DNA of 64,000 bases, taken from the NCBI RefSeq assembly GCF_012276985.1, contig NZ_JAAXMM010000015.1:1-64000 (forward strand). The letters are read 5' to 3'. The position numbers were made by a program, and so were the translations under genes. Positions 34,067-42,632 of this stretch are shown one piece after another (positions within the stretch are counted from its first letter, which is position 1; every line of letters begins with the position of its first letter). Under the pieces are notes generated by a model. It saw nothing but the letters and a program-made list of their open reading frames with translations. It had not been told where the DNA came from and made no database searches. The stretch comes from Agrobacterium sp. a22-2 (lineage in GTDB: Bacteria; Pseudomonadota; Alphaproteobacteria; Rhizobiales; Rhizobiaceae).

Positions 34067-35649
34067 TCAAGCCGCAGGCTTGGAGGCGTCCATCGATCCG
34101 TCGGGATAGATGTAGAGGCCGGCCAGATCCTTTTGCATCGCGTGGATCATCACCGAGGTGAACAGCGACAGCGACGGCATCTTCGAGGCGATCAGCGGCA
34201 TGGTCTCGGTCTGCAGGATCGCCTGGCGTTCTTCGAGCGTGCCTGCGTTGCGTTCCTTGTCGAGGCTGGCATCGATGTCCTTGTCCTCGATGCCGCAGAT
34301 GCGGTGCGAGGTGGAATGGAAATGGGTGCGCAGAACCAGATCCGGTTCGGGCGAACCGGTCGACCAGCCGCAATCGACCATATGGCCGGGACCGCCGCCG
34401 GGGCGGTGATAGAGCTGCTCGTTCCAGGCAGCCGGCTCCAGCACGGTGAGACTGACCTGGAAGCCTTGTTCGTTGAGCATCTGGGTGATGATTTCGCCAT
34501 ATTCCTTGGTCTTCGGATAGAAGCCGACGGAGGTGATATATTCCAGCGGCGGTAGGCCCTCGCCCTTGGGGAAGCCGGCTTCGGCGAGCAGCGCCTGGCA
34601 CTTTTCAGGATCGTATTTCGGATAGTTTTCGAGATCGACATAGCCAAACTTGACCGGCGAGACGAAATTGCTCGATGCGTGGCCGGCGGACCCCAGGACC
34701 TCGAGGATCATGTCGCGGTCGATGGCGTGGCAGGCGGCCATGCGGATGCGCGGATCGTCGAAAGGCTTCTTCGAGCAACGGAACCAGAGATATTTATTCT
34801 CGACCGACACGACCTTGTTGATGGCGATCTTGTCGTTACCTTCGAGCGTCGTGACCTGTTCCGGCTCGAGGCGCTCGACGATCGACGCTTGGCCGTTCAT
34901 CAGCGACAGCATGCGTGTCGTGGAGTCGCCGGTAAAGGTGAAGTTGATGCCCGGAATGGCAGGCTTGCCTTTGAAATAGCCGTCGAAGGCTTCCATAACC
35001 GTGTCATTGCCCTTCTGACCGACGAACTTGAACGGGCCGGTCCCGTTGAGCCGCTGAGACAGCGGGCCGCCCGGGCCGCCGGCAACATCCGTGGCCGACA
35101 TGATCGGCAGGAAGGAGGCGAGGAAAATGAAGAGATGCGCCGGGTAGTTGCCCTTTGATGTGTCGATGATCACGGTGTAGTCGTCGGGCGTCTCGATGGT
35201 CAGCGTTTCGGTCGGCCCCGGATACCACTGTGCCGGGCGATCCGGTAGCGCGCCATATTCGATGGTCGCCTTGACGTCTTCAGCCTTGAACGGCTTGCCG
35301 TCGTGGAAGACGATGCCTTCGCGCAGCTTGATCTGCAGGCGGTGCGGATCAAGCAACTTGATCTCGGTGGCAAGCTCGTAGACGACCTCGCCGGGATTTT
35401 CGAGCGTCATCGGCGAACGGGTAAGAAACCCATGACGAAGCCTTCGATGTTCTTTTGCGAGAGCGTCGTATGGGCCGTCGGGTCCCAGTTGCCGGTGATG
35501 TTTTCAGCCGACAGGAAGGTCATGACCTTGCCGGACTGCGCATAGGCGGACGATATGAAGAAATCAGGATCGATCTGCAGGAAGCCGGCAGCTGCCGCAG
35601 CGCCGGCGGCGCCCTGCAGAAAGCGGCGTCGATTGAGTTCGTTGGTCAT
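34067..35649 (-). pseudogene. Family 5 solute-binding protein gene broken by a frameshift
   Basis: The N-terminal 80 codons (35649 to 35407) encode a twin-arginine signal (RRRFLQGAAGAAAAAGF) and the start of an SBP family 5 protein, ending GFVMGFLPVRR-stop. The next 447 codons, in another frame (35410 to 34067), continue the same protein: LENPGEVVYELATEIKLLD, FHDGKPFKAEDVKATIE and so on. Adding one base near 35424-35433 would join them as GFVMGFLTRSPMTLENP, the usual family sequence, at normal length (about 527 residues). Translation could restart at the ATGA overlap, but the product would lack a signal peptide. Either a genuine loss of the importer's receptor or a sequencing error. Confidence 0.85.
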
Positions 35650-36100
35650 CGGTTCCCCTTATATCTTGTAGAAGCGAAGTTCACAAAACCGTCACAACGG
35701 TCAAAACAGTCATATGCAAATCCCATGCCAGCGCCATTTACGCTGGCTTTCGGCTGCGTACGAATGACCGAAATGTGGGTTTTGACTATTTTTTAGGTGG
35801 AATTGTCTTCCGCGCTTAAATGCGCGCCAGTGGCACCTGTCCATCGGCGATCGTGGGACAACTCGCAACGACCGCCGTGATGTCCTTGGGTGGTTGGTCG
35901 AAAATGTCGATGATCGCGGATCTGCGATGGCGCGTTGAAGGAAGCGGCGGCAGACGACTATGGTCGTTGTCACCTCGATCCCGACGACACAAAGGGTACT
36001 TCAGTTCATATCGGCAAAAGAACGTGCGGCTTGGCGAGGTGGCAGCGAAGCGGAGGAGATGCTTGCTCTGGACCGGGTTCTCGACGGCTGTCGCCAGCGA
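35650..36100. promoter_or_regulatory. 451-bp intergenic region upstream of the eutBC-transporter operon
   Basis: No gene is supported. This gap lies between the end of the M19 dipeptidase gene and the start of the disrupted binding-protein gene, and must hold the promoter of the latter's long operon. It contains the tandem 9-mers (35686-35712) and a perfect 7-bp stem-loop GCCAGCG/CGCTGGC (35727-35747). On the minus strand near 35822-35920 a 30-codon open stretch ending in a stop could be a gene remnant, but I cannot identify it. Confidence 0.4.
35686..35712. repeat. Three tandem 9-bp repeats, candidate DeoR operator
   Basis: On the + strand the units are AAACCGTCA, CAACGGTCA and AAACAGTCA, directly adjacent; on the minus strand this reads TGACNGTTK three times. 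The array ends 37 bp upstream of the ATG at 35649. DeoR-family regulators commonly bind short direct repeats, and a DeoR gene lies in this operon with an exact copy of unit 1 in front of it. Confidence 0.6.
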
Positions 36101-37144
36101 TCACGCCCCCCAGGTTCGCTTCAGCACCGCAAGCCAATTGGCATGGGCGATCTTCGTCAGGGCCTCGTCATCGAAACCTGCCGTCCGGAGCGCACCGAGC
36201 AGGTGCGGCAGGCCAGTCGCGTCGCCGATCCGGTTCGAGATCAGGGTGCCGTCGAAATCCGAACCCAGCGCGACATGGTCGATGCCCAGCCGTTCGACGA
36301 GATATTCGACATGGCGCACCATGATCGAAAGATCCATGGAACTGTCTGCCCTGCCCTCGGGATGAAGGAATTTGACGCCGAAGTTCAAACCGACCAGGCC
36401 GCCGGTATCGCGGATGGCGTCGAGTTGCCGATCGGTGACGTTGCGGCTGTGCGGGCAGATCGTAAACGCATTCGAATGCGAAGCGACCAGCGGTGCATCC
36501 GAAATCTTCGCGATATCCCAAAAGCCCGCATCGTTCATGTGGGACAGATCCACCATGATCTTCAGCTGGTTGCACAGCCGAATGAGCGCGCGCCCACTGT
36601 CGGTCAATCCCGGTCCGATGTCCGGACTGTGGCCGAAGCGGAAAGGCACCCCGTGGGCAAAGATGTTCGGCCGGCTCCAGACGGGTCCAAGCGTGCGCAG
36701 ACCTGCGGCGTGAAGCACGTGGATGAGATCAAGATCCGGTTCCGCCGCCTCGATCCCTTCGATATGGAACACCGCGGCAAAGCGGCCGTTTTCCATCGCC
36801 GTGTGAATATCGGCGACCGAGGTGCAGATCGTGAACTTTCCGTCCGACCGGGCCTCGATCCGCCGCAGCAAGGCAGCCTGCGCCACAGTCTGATCCAGTG
36901 CGGACTGTCGTTCCACGCGAGGCAGATCGCCATCGGCATCGAGAGCCATGCCGGGCGAAGGAACATAGACCGCGCAAAGGCCGCCTGCCAGTCCGCCCTG
37001 TCGGGCGCGTGGCAGATCGATATGCACACCCGTCTGACCAGTAAGGAACCGCTCTTCAGCGCCTTCACGTCCTTCGCGCATCAGGCGGGACAGGATATCG
37101 TTGTGGCCGTCAAAGACCGGAATCTTGGTCATGCCATCGCTCAT
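36101..37144 (-). CDS. Membrane dipeptidase (renal dipeptidase, peptidase M19) family
   Basis: A 347-residue Zn-dependent dipeptidase of family M19. Metal-binding and family motifs are FDGHNDIL, VDLSHMNDAGFWDI, LVASHSNAF, CPHSRNVTD and HVALGSDFDG. ATG 37144 has GGAGG six bases upstream; ATG 37159, overlapping the preceding stop, would add five residues. It is the last gene of the HyuA-DUF917 operon and may split dipeptides produced by the other hydrolases. Bacterial M19 enzymes are usually cytoplasmic, and I see no signal peptide here. Confidence 0.92.
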   Translation of the reverse strand: MSDGMTKIPVFDGHNDILSRLMREGREGAEERFLTGQTGVHIDLPRARQGGLAGGLCAVYVPSPGMALDADGDLPRVERQSALDQTVAQAALLRRIEARSDGKFTICTSVADIHTAMENGRFAAVFHIEGIEAAEPDLDLIHVLHAAGLRTLGPVWSRPNIFAHGVPFRFGHSPDIGPGLTDSGRALIRLCNQLKIMVDLSHMNDAGFWDIAKISDAPLVASHSNAFTICPHSRNVTDRQLDAIRDTGGLVGLNFGVKFLHPEGRADSSMDLSIMVRHVEYLVERLGIDHVALGSDFDGTLISNRIGDATGLPHLLGALRTAGFDDEALTKIAHANWLAVLKRTWGA

Positions 37145-37155
37145 GCTTGCCTCCG

Positions 37156-38100
37156 TCATACCATGACCTCGTAGATTGTCTCATGCGTGGCGACAAAGGC
37201 CTTGCCATCGCTGATCACCCAGCCACGAAACATGCCCGGCGTATTGTAGGGCGCCGCGATCTCGCCTTCCGCATCGATCGCGACCAGCCCCGCTCCAATC
37301 TCGTGGACGGCAAGGTCATGGTTCACGACAGCCCCCGCTGCCGTTTTCAAGTCCTGCCGAAGATAGGCAATGCGGCTGGCGATTTCATGCCCCACGACGT
37401 GCCGAATGAAAAACTCGCCCTTGCCGGTGCCAGACACAGCACAGACGCCGTCGCGCGCATAGGTGCCGGCGCCGATGATCGGACTGTCGCCCACCCGCCC
37501 TTCGGGCTTGTTGGTATAGCCTCCCGTGGAGGTCGCGGCCGCCAGATGCCCGGCCGCATCCAGAGCCACGGCACCGACCGTGCCATGTTTCTCGTTTTCG
37601 GTCCCGTCGGTCCCGGCGGCGGCATGCGCCTTCATCGCCTCCAGCGCCTCGACACGCTTCTGCGTGGTGAAATACGATTGCGGCTCCGTCGCCAAACCGT
37701 TCGCCTCGGCAAAACGGTCGGCAGCCGCACCGGTCAAAAGAACCGCACGGCCATCGTCCATCAGACGGCGGGCGGCTTTGATCGGATTGCGGATCGCAAG
37801 CGCGGCAGAGACGGCGCCAGCCCCAAGCGTTGCCCCATCCATGATCGAGGCATCAAGTTCATGCACGCCATTTTCGTTCAGCGCGGCGCCATGGCCGGCA
37901 TTGAAATGCGGACTATTTTCCATCACCACGACGGCGGCTTCGACCGCATCGACTGCCCGACCGCCCGATTGCAACACGGCATAACCGGCCCCGAGCGCTG
38001 CCGCCAGATCGTTGCGGGCCGCCTCCCAGTCTGAAGCCGTCATGCTGTCTTCCGGCATGACGCCACAGCCGCCATGAATGGCCAGTGCGATTTTCTTCAT
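37156..38100 (-). CDS. Isoaspartyl peptidase / L-asparaginase (plant-type Ntn hydrolase)
   Basis: A 314-residue Ntn hydrolase of the IaaA/EcAIII group, which cleaves itself to expose a Thr nucleophile and then hydrolyses beta-aspartyl dipeptides or asparagine. Visible: IHGGCGVMPED at the N-terminus, NAGHGAALNENG, the self-cleavage site EKHGTVGAVALD with the Thr, and the substrate segment VGDSPIIGAGTYA. ATG 38100 with GGAGCAGGAC is preferred over the upstream TTG. It lies 15 bp after the HyuA-like gene. With the M19 dipeptidase it points to degradation of peptide-derived, damaged or cyclised amino-acid compounds. Confidence 0.92.
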   Translation of the reverse strand: MKKIALAIHGGCGVMPEDSMTASDWEAARNDLAAALGAGYAVLQSGGRAVDAVEAAVVVMENSPHFNAGHGAALNENGVHELDASIMDGATLGAGAVSAALAIRNPIKAARRLMDDGRAVLLTGAAADRFAEANGLATEPQSYFTTQKRVEALEAMKAHAAAGTDGTENEKHGTVGAVALDAAGHLAAATSTGGYTNKPEGRVGDSPIIGAGTYARDGVCAVSGTGKGEFFIRHVVGHEIASRIAYLRQDLKTAAGAVVNHDLAVHEIGAGLVAIDAEGEIAAPYNTPGMFRGWVISDGKAFVATHETIYEVMV

Positions 38101-38115
38101 GTCCTGCTCCAATGG

Positions 38116-39750
38116 TCATGGCACGGGTCGACCGGCATCATCCGGGTTGATCGTGCTCTCATGCAAATGCATATTGGCAAACGCCCGGTGGTGGGCACCG
38201 GGCGCATCGTCCCAGTTGAAGGCGATGTCGCCGATCACCCGCACCCGCACCCGGCGTGCGCCGCCGGGCAGATAGGCGATCGGGATATCCTCGACCTCAA
38301 GCGTCTTCAGGCTTGCCCGGCTTGCACCGGAGGCAACGGCTGAGTCCTGCGCCTCAGTCTCGGCTTTCGCCAGGGCCTCGTCGCGGCTCAAGCCCGAAAA
38401 CACCTGGTCCACCTCGCCGGAGACCTGCGCCATCGCAGCACCCAGCGCATTGGCGACGCCGGCGTTTTCCACACGCAGGACTTCCGACGCCCCGGCAATC
38501 CGGTCGGGGATCAGGAAGGCACCGCCGCCAACGGCGATCAAAGGGACGTCTTCGGCCGAGGTCTTCATCTGGTCGAAACTGTCGGTGACCATGGCGCGGA
38601 TGCGCTCAAGGCTCGCCTTGACCAACGCCGGATCAAGGTCCTTCACCCGGTCCCGGTCGCCTATCTCGATCAGCCCCGCGGCGACCGCGATGTCCGACGT
38701 CGTCAGCGTATCGCCGCCAAATACACGAGCTTCGCTCAGGATCCGGTACCCCACCGAGCGTGGCCCGATCTTGCCGGTATCCGGATCGATGATCGTGCCG
38801 CCGCCAAGCGCGATCGGCAGAAGGTCCGGCATGCGGAACAGGGTGCGCACCCCACCGATATGAACGATATTGTTGGCTTCCCGCGGAAAGCCACCGACAA
38901 GGCAGCCGATGTCCGACGTCGTGCCGCCGACGTCGACGACCATGCCATCGGTCAGTCCGGTTAGGAAGGCCGCGCCGCGCATCGAATTGGTCGGACCCGA
39001 GGCGAAGCTGTGCACCGGGTTTGCCGCTGCGACATCGGCAAGCGCCACAGTGCCGTCATTCTGCGTCAGATAGAACGGCGCCGTCACCCCCGCCTCGCGC
39101 AGGGCATCCGAAAACGCGTGCACCGTCGTGCGACCGAGCGATTGCAGCGCCGCATTCAGCAGTGCCACATTCTCTCGTTCCAGCAGGCCGATGCGGCCGA
39201 GCGTGTGCGACAGGGTGATTTTCGCGTCCGGGATCACAGAACGGACGATCTCCGCGGCCCCGACCTCGCATTCGGTGGTCAGCGGTGAAAACGTGGCCGA
39301 GATCGCGATCGAGGTGATGCCAGCATCGCGGATCTTCATCGCCGCTTCGCGAATTTCGTCGGGAATCATCGCCACGAGCGGACTGCCGTCATACTCGTGA
39401 CCGCCATGCACCATGAAGATCATCGGATCGACAGATGCGCGAAGATCGTCCGGCCAGTCGCACATCGGCGGCAACGACCGTCCGGTCGGCAGCGCGATGC
39501 GGATTGCCGCGACCCGCTCCAGCCGGGCGCGCTCGACCACGGCATTGGTGAAATGGGTGGTGCCGATCATCACCGCATCGATCGGCCGATCGGTCGATCT
39601 GACAGGGCCGGTCACGTGCGCGAGCGCCGCCTTCACACCCGACATCACGTCCTGCGTGGTCGGAACCTTGATCGAGGACAGGATCGTGTCGCCGTCAATC
39701 AGCACGGCATCCGTATTGGTGCCGCCAACGTCAATGCCGATGCGTTTCAT
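38116..39750 (-). CDS. Hydantoinase/oxoprolinase-family ATPase-fold protein (HyuA-like), copy 1
   Basis: A 544-residue protein with the Hydant_A_N and hydantoinase A domains: MKRIGIDVGGTNTDAVLIDG (ATP-phosphate-binding) at the N-terminus, IGTTHFTNAVVER, ASGPTNSMRGAAFLTG and VVDVGGTTSDIGCL. Relatives open five-membered rings (hydantoins, 5-oxoproline) with ATP. It overlaps the DUF917 gene by 4 bp (ATGA). A clear paralogue lies at 43759-45336, roughly half identical by eye. The family's usual HyuB partner is absent; DUF917 takes that place here. Confidence 0.9.
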   Translation of the reverse strand: MKRIGIDVGGTNTDAVLIDGDTILSSIKVPTTQDVMSGVKAALAHVTGPVRSTDRPIDAVMIGTTHFTNAVVERARLERVAAIRIALPTGRSLPPMCDWPDDLRASVDPMIFMVHGGHEYDGSPLVAMIPDEIREAAMKIRDAGITSIAISATFSPLTTECEVGAAEIVRSVIPDAKITLSHTLGRIGLLERENVALLNAALQSLGRTTVHAFSDALREAGVTAPFYLTQNDGTVALADVAAANPVHSFASGPTNSMRGAAFLTGLTDGMVVDVGGTTSDIGCLVGGFPREANNIVHIGGVRTLFRMPDLLPIALGGGTIIDPDTGKIGPRSVGYRILSEARVFGGDTLTTSDIAVAAGLIEIGDRDRVKDLDPALVKASLERIRAMVTDSFDQMKTSAEDVPLIAVGGGAFLIPDRIAGASEVLRVENAGVANALGAAMAQVSGEVDQVFSGLSRDEALAKAETEAQDSAVASGASRASLKTLEVEDIPIAYLPGGARRVRVRVIGDIAFNWDDAPGAHHRAFANMHLHESTINPDDAGRPVP

Positions 39751-40823
39751 GAGAATACCGATGTAAAGTCAATGTCATAACCGAAGGCCCTGGGGCCGAC
39801 GGCCGCGATGCCCGCAGGCGAGGTCAAAAGCGCCGGCGCAGGCAGGGCAACGACGGTCACCCTCTGGCCATAGCGCACGGATTCGGTGCCGATCGCACTT
39901 CCGGATACCGTGTCGAGAAGGCAGATGAGATCGGGCGTCATGGCGACCGGCTTTCCATCGCGAAACGCCACGGCCCATTCGTTCTGGAAGCCGAGTTCCA
40001 TGCGCGTCCCCTTGTCGGCGTCGATGCCTTCGATCAGCGTCGTGCCGCGCAGGAATCCGCCGGTCGTTTCGCGGGCAACATCGATGACCTTGCCGCAAAA
40101 CAGCTGTTTGCCGCCCTCGTGATCGAGCACGGCCCTGACCGGATCGTCGTGACGCGCCCGCGCCTCGATGACCGCACGGCCGAGTTCGACCGCCTTGGTG
40201 ACGGTATAATGGATACCCCAATCCTTCACCTCGCGCCCGGTGCGCGGTGCCTTGCAGGTGGCGGCCGTCGAGCCGACCTCGGTACAGACCTTGCGCGAGA
40301 TGCGCTCCATCCATTTCCAAGAAGCGGCACGCGTCACGATCACCTCATTGTCGCGCACATCGACCAGCGACAGCGGGAACATTGGCAGGTTGCCGATGGC
40401 AAACGACGTCATCTGCGCTTCGGGATAGGCACGCCCCATGGCGTCGGCATTGACGACGGGGCGGTCAAGCATGGCGGCCGCGAGAAATGACGACAGCGCG
40501 TTCGAACCGCCGATCTCGACGCTCATGATGGCGCGGAACGGCTTGCCGAGATAGTCTTCCATCACCTCGACCGCCCGAGCGAGATGGACGGGATCGCCGA
40601 GACGTTCCTGGCCGACCAGCGGCGCACCCATCTTCGACACGACCGCCACCATGTCGTCATCCTCAAGCGCCATCGGATCCATGAGTTGGACTCGGCGGCC
40701 TTCAGCATAAAGGCGACGGAGATTGAGGGTCGAGATATAAGGATTGCCCCCGCCCCCGGTTCCCAGGATCCACGCGCCGGTGGCGAGTGGTTCGATATTT
40801 TCTTCGGCGAATTCCTGAAGCAT
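39747..40823 (-). CDS. DUF917-family protein (S-methyl-thiohydantoin desulfurase-type), copy 1
   Basis: A 358-residue DUF917 protein; newer Pfam naming calls the family S-methyl thiohydantoin desulfurase. The hallmark N-terminal ATGAWILGTGGGGNPY is present, then KMGAPLVGQERL and EIGGSNALSSFLAA. It precedes and overlaps HyuA-like copy 1, and the same pair recurs upstream at 42633-45336. Function in this organism is unknown; the pairing suggests action on ring-shaped amide or thioamide compounds. Confidence 0.88.
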   Translation of the reverse strand: MLQEFAEENIEPLATGAWILGTGGGGNPYISTLNLRRLYAEGRRVQLMDPMALEDDDMVAVVSKMGAPLVGQERLGDPVHLARAVEVMEDYLGKPFRAIMSVEIGGSNALSSFLAAAMLDRPVVNADAMGRAYPEAQMTSFAIGNLPMFPLSLVDVRDNEVIVTRAASWKWMERISRKVCTEVGSTAATCKAPRTGREVKDWGIHYTVTKAVELGRAVIEARARHDDPVRAVLDHEGGKQLFCGKVIDVARETTGGFLRGTTLIEGIDADKGTRMELGFQNEWAVAFRDGKPVAMTPDLICLLDTVSGSAIGTESVRYGQRVTVVALPAPALLTSPAGIAAVGPRAFGYDIDFTSVFS

Positions 40824-40940
40824 GTATCACCTTCGCTCATGCAACGCCGCACGCGATCGATCGACCGTGCGGCATGCTGCAAGCTGACATTTTGCGGCCT
40901 GGCTCTTTGTCGTCGGGGCAACCGGCGCTGTTACAGGGTG

Positions 40941-40965
40941 GGTCCGGCCCCGCATGGGCGGGACC
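40941..40965 (-). other. Strong stem-loop after the binding-protein gene
   Basis: GGTCCGGCCC (40941-40950) pairs with GGGCGGGACC (40956-40965) with one mismatch and a 5-nt loop, within the 167-bp gap between the binding-protein gene and DUF917 copy 1. No T-tract follows on the transcribed strand, so mRNA-end protection or partial attenuation is likely. Confidence 0.6.
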
Positions 40966-40990
40966 GGCTTTTCCTGGTTCGACGCGAGGA

Positions 40991-42586
40991 TCAGTTCGCG
41001 TTGCAATCCCAATGGAAGTTGGAGAAGTTCAGATCCCAGCTCTGCATCGGAATGAAGGCATAACCCTGCAGGCACTTGTTGGCACCGTAACGGCGGTTCG
41101 GCGCAACGGCCCAGACGTCGGGCTGCAGTTCCGCGATCTTGGTCTGCAACTCCTTGTAGGTGGCGTTCTGGGCAGCCACATCGGTTTCGCCACGTGCCTT
41201 GTCGATCAGCGCGTCGATTTCCGGGTTCTGCAACCATTCCATCGACCACCATGTGCCGGCAGCCTTGGAGTGATACTGATTGTAGAACATCGAATCCGGC
41301 GAAGGGTAGCTCGGCGAGACGTTGACCTGGGTCGAGGCCGGCGTCGTCTCCGGCTTGGCGGAGAGCTCGACGATGCGGTTCCACGGTTCCGGCTTGATGT
41401 CGAGCGTGATGCCGATCTGTTCGAGATTGGCCTGCAGCAGCAGCGCCACTTCCGCCTCGAAGGCGAGCGAGGCGACATAGCTGTTCACCAGCGTAATCTT
41501 CTGGCCGGCATATTTCGACTTGGCCAGTTCTTCCTTGGCCTTCTCAAGGTCGAACACACCGGGCTCGATGCCGTCATTATGGGCGTCCTTGAAGGCGTCC
41601 GACAAGGGTCCCTTCATGTCGAAGCCCGGATAGATGACTTCCTGAATGGTCTTGTAGTCGGTTGCATAAGCGATGGCGCGGCGCACATGCACGTCGTCGG
41701 TCGGATAGACCTTTGTGTTGAGCTTGATCACAAAGCCGCCGGCAGTGCGGGTCTGGATCAGCTTGTAGCCGTCCATCTTGCCGATCGCCTCATAGGTATC
41801 GTTACCGAGACCATGCGAGGAAAGGCCAAGTTCGCCCTTTTCGGCCAGCGCCTTGACGGTGGCATCGTCACTGGTCTGAACGAAGCGCACTTCGTCGATC
41901 GGCTTGCCCTTGGTCCAGCCGAGGAAATAGTCGGCATTGCGGTCGATGACCATATCAGCCGAGCGGTTGTAGCTGACCAGTTTGTAAGGACCGGAACCGG
42001 CGGAATGTTCGCCGACATAGGTTTCGCCCCACTTGTCTTCGGCCGTGGTGTTGGCCTCGATCAGCTTCTGGTTCAAGGCCATGAAGATCGGGGTAACCGA
42101 CATGAACGGCGCAAACTGGCGTTCAAGCTTGAAGACAACCGTCACATCGTCCGGTGTGGTGATGTTTTCCGGCTTGATCAGGCCGACGACGAGGTTGGAC
42201 GGGCCCTTGTTGATGCCGATCAGGCGCTTCACCGACCAGGCGATGTCGGAAGCCTTGAGCGCCGTGCCGTCCTGGAACTTCGCATCATCGCGCAGGTGGA
42301 AAGTGTAGGTCAGGCCGTCGGGGGAAATTTCCCAGGACTTTGCCAGATGCGGCACGATCTCGCCCGACGGGTTGACGGTGGTCAGACCGTCATACAGGTT
42401 CACGATCGCCATGTAGCCGGTATAGTCGGTCACCTTGGCCGGATCGAGCGACGAGAAGATCTGCATCGTGTTGACGGCGATCGAGACCTTGTCGTCCGAC
42501 ACGGCCGCGGCAGACGTCAGCGACAGGCTAAGGGCAGTGCCGACCGCCAGCATGGCGAGGCGCGATTTGATGGAATGCACGTTCAT
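40991..42586 (-). CDS. Periplasmic solute-binding protein, family 5
   Basis: A 531-residue binding protein with a signal peptide (MNVHSIKSRLAMLAVGTALSL, cut near the AAAVSDD region). It carries the family 5 pattern LAKSWEISPDGLTYTFHLRDDAKFQDGTALKASDI and a GSGPYKLVSYN segment. Unlike in neighbouring modules it is not first in the operon: it lies between the two DUF917 genes, about 5 kb from its presumed permeases (46981-48890). It is most likely the receptor of that importer. Confidence 0.92.
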   Translation of the reverse strand: MNVHSIKSRLAMLAVGTALSLSLTSAAAVSDDKVSIAVNTMQIFSSLDPAKVTDYTGYMAIVNLYDGLTTVNPSGEIVPHLAKSWEISPDGLTYTFHLRDDAKFQDGTALKASDIAWSVKRLIGINKGPSNLVVGLIKPENITTPDDVTVVFKLERQFAPFMSVTPIFMALNQKLIEANTTAEDKWGETYVGEHSAGSGPYKLVSYNRSADMVIDRNADYFLGWTKGKPIDEVRFVQTSDDATVKALAEKGELGLSSHGLGNDTYEAIGKMDGYKLIQTRTAGGFVIKLNTKVYPTDDVHVRRAIAYATDYKTIQEVIYPGFDMKGPLSDAFKDAHNDGIEPGVFDLEKAKEELAKSKYAGQKITLVNSYVASLAFEAEVALLLQANLEQIGITLDIKPEPWNRIVELSAKPETTPASTQVNVSPSYPSPDSMFYNQYHSKAAGTWWSMEWLQNPEIDALIDKARGETDVAAQNATYKELQTKIAELQPDVWAVAPNRRYGANKCLQGYAFIPMQSWDLNFSNFHWDCNAN

Positions 42587-42632
42587 TCAAGTTCTCCTCT
42601 TTCGCGGGATTCTCCGCTTGTGTTGAAGCTGT

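Noticed and set aside
33018..34601. Long N-terminal extension of the DppB-like gene (527 codons open)
   Set aside because: The extension runs through the intergenic hairpin and the binding-protein gene. ATG 33998 gives a normal DppB.
35641..35690. A sigma70-like promoter (TTGTGA ... ATATAA) just before the frameshifted binding-protein gene
   Set aside because: The -10 would lie within about a dozen bases of the ATG and overlap the Shine-Dalgarno, leaving no room for a transcript start.
35960..37174. A 404-codon plus-strand open frame overlapping the M19 dipeptidase gene
   Set aside because: It is antisense to a clear M19 peptidase for most of its length and has no family resemblance.
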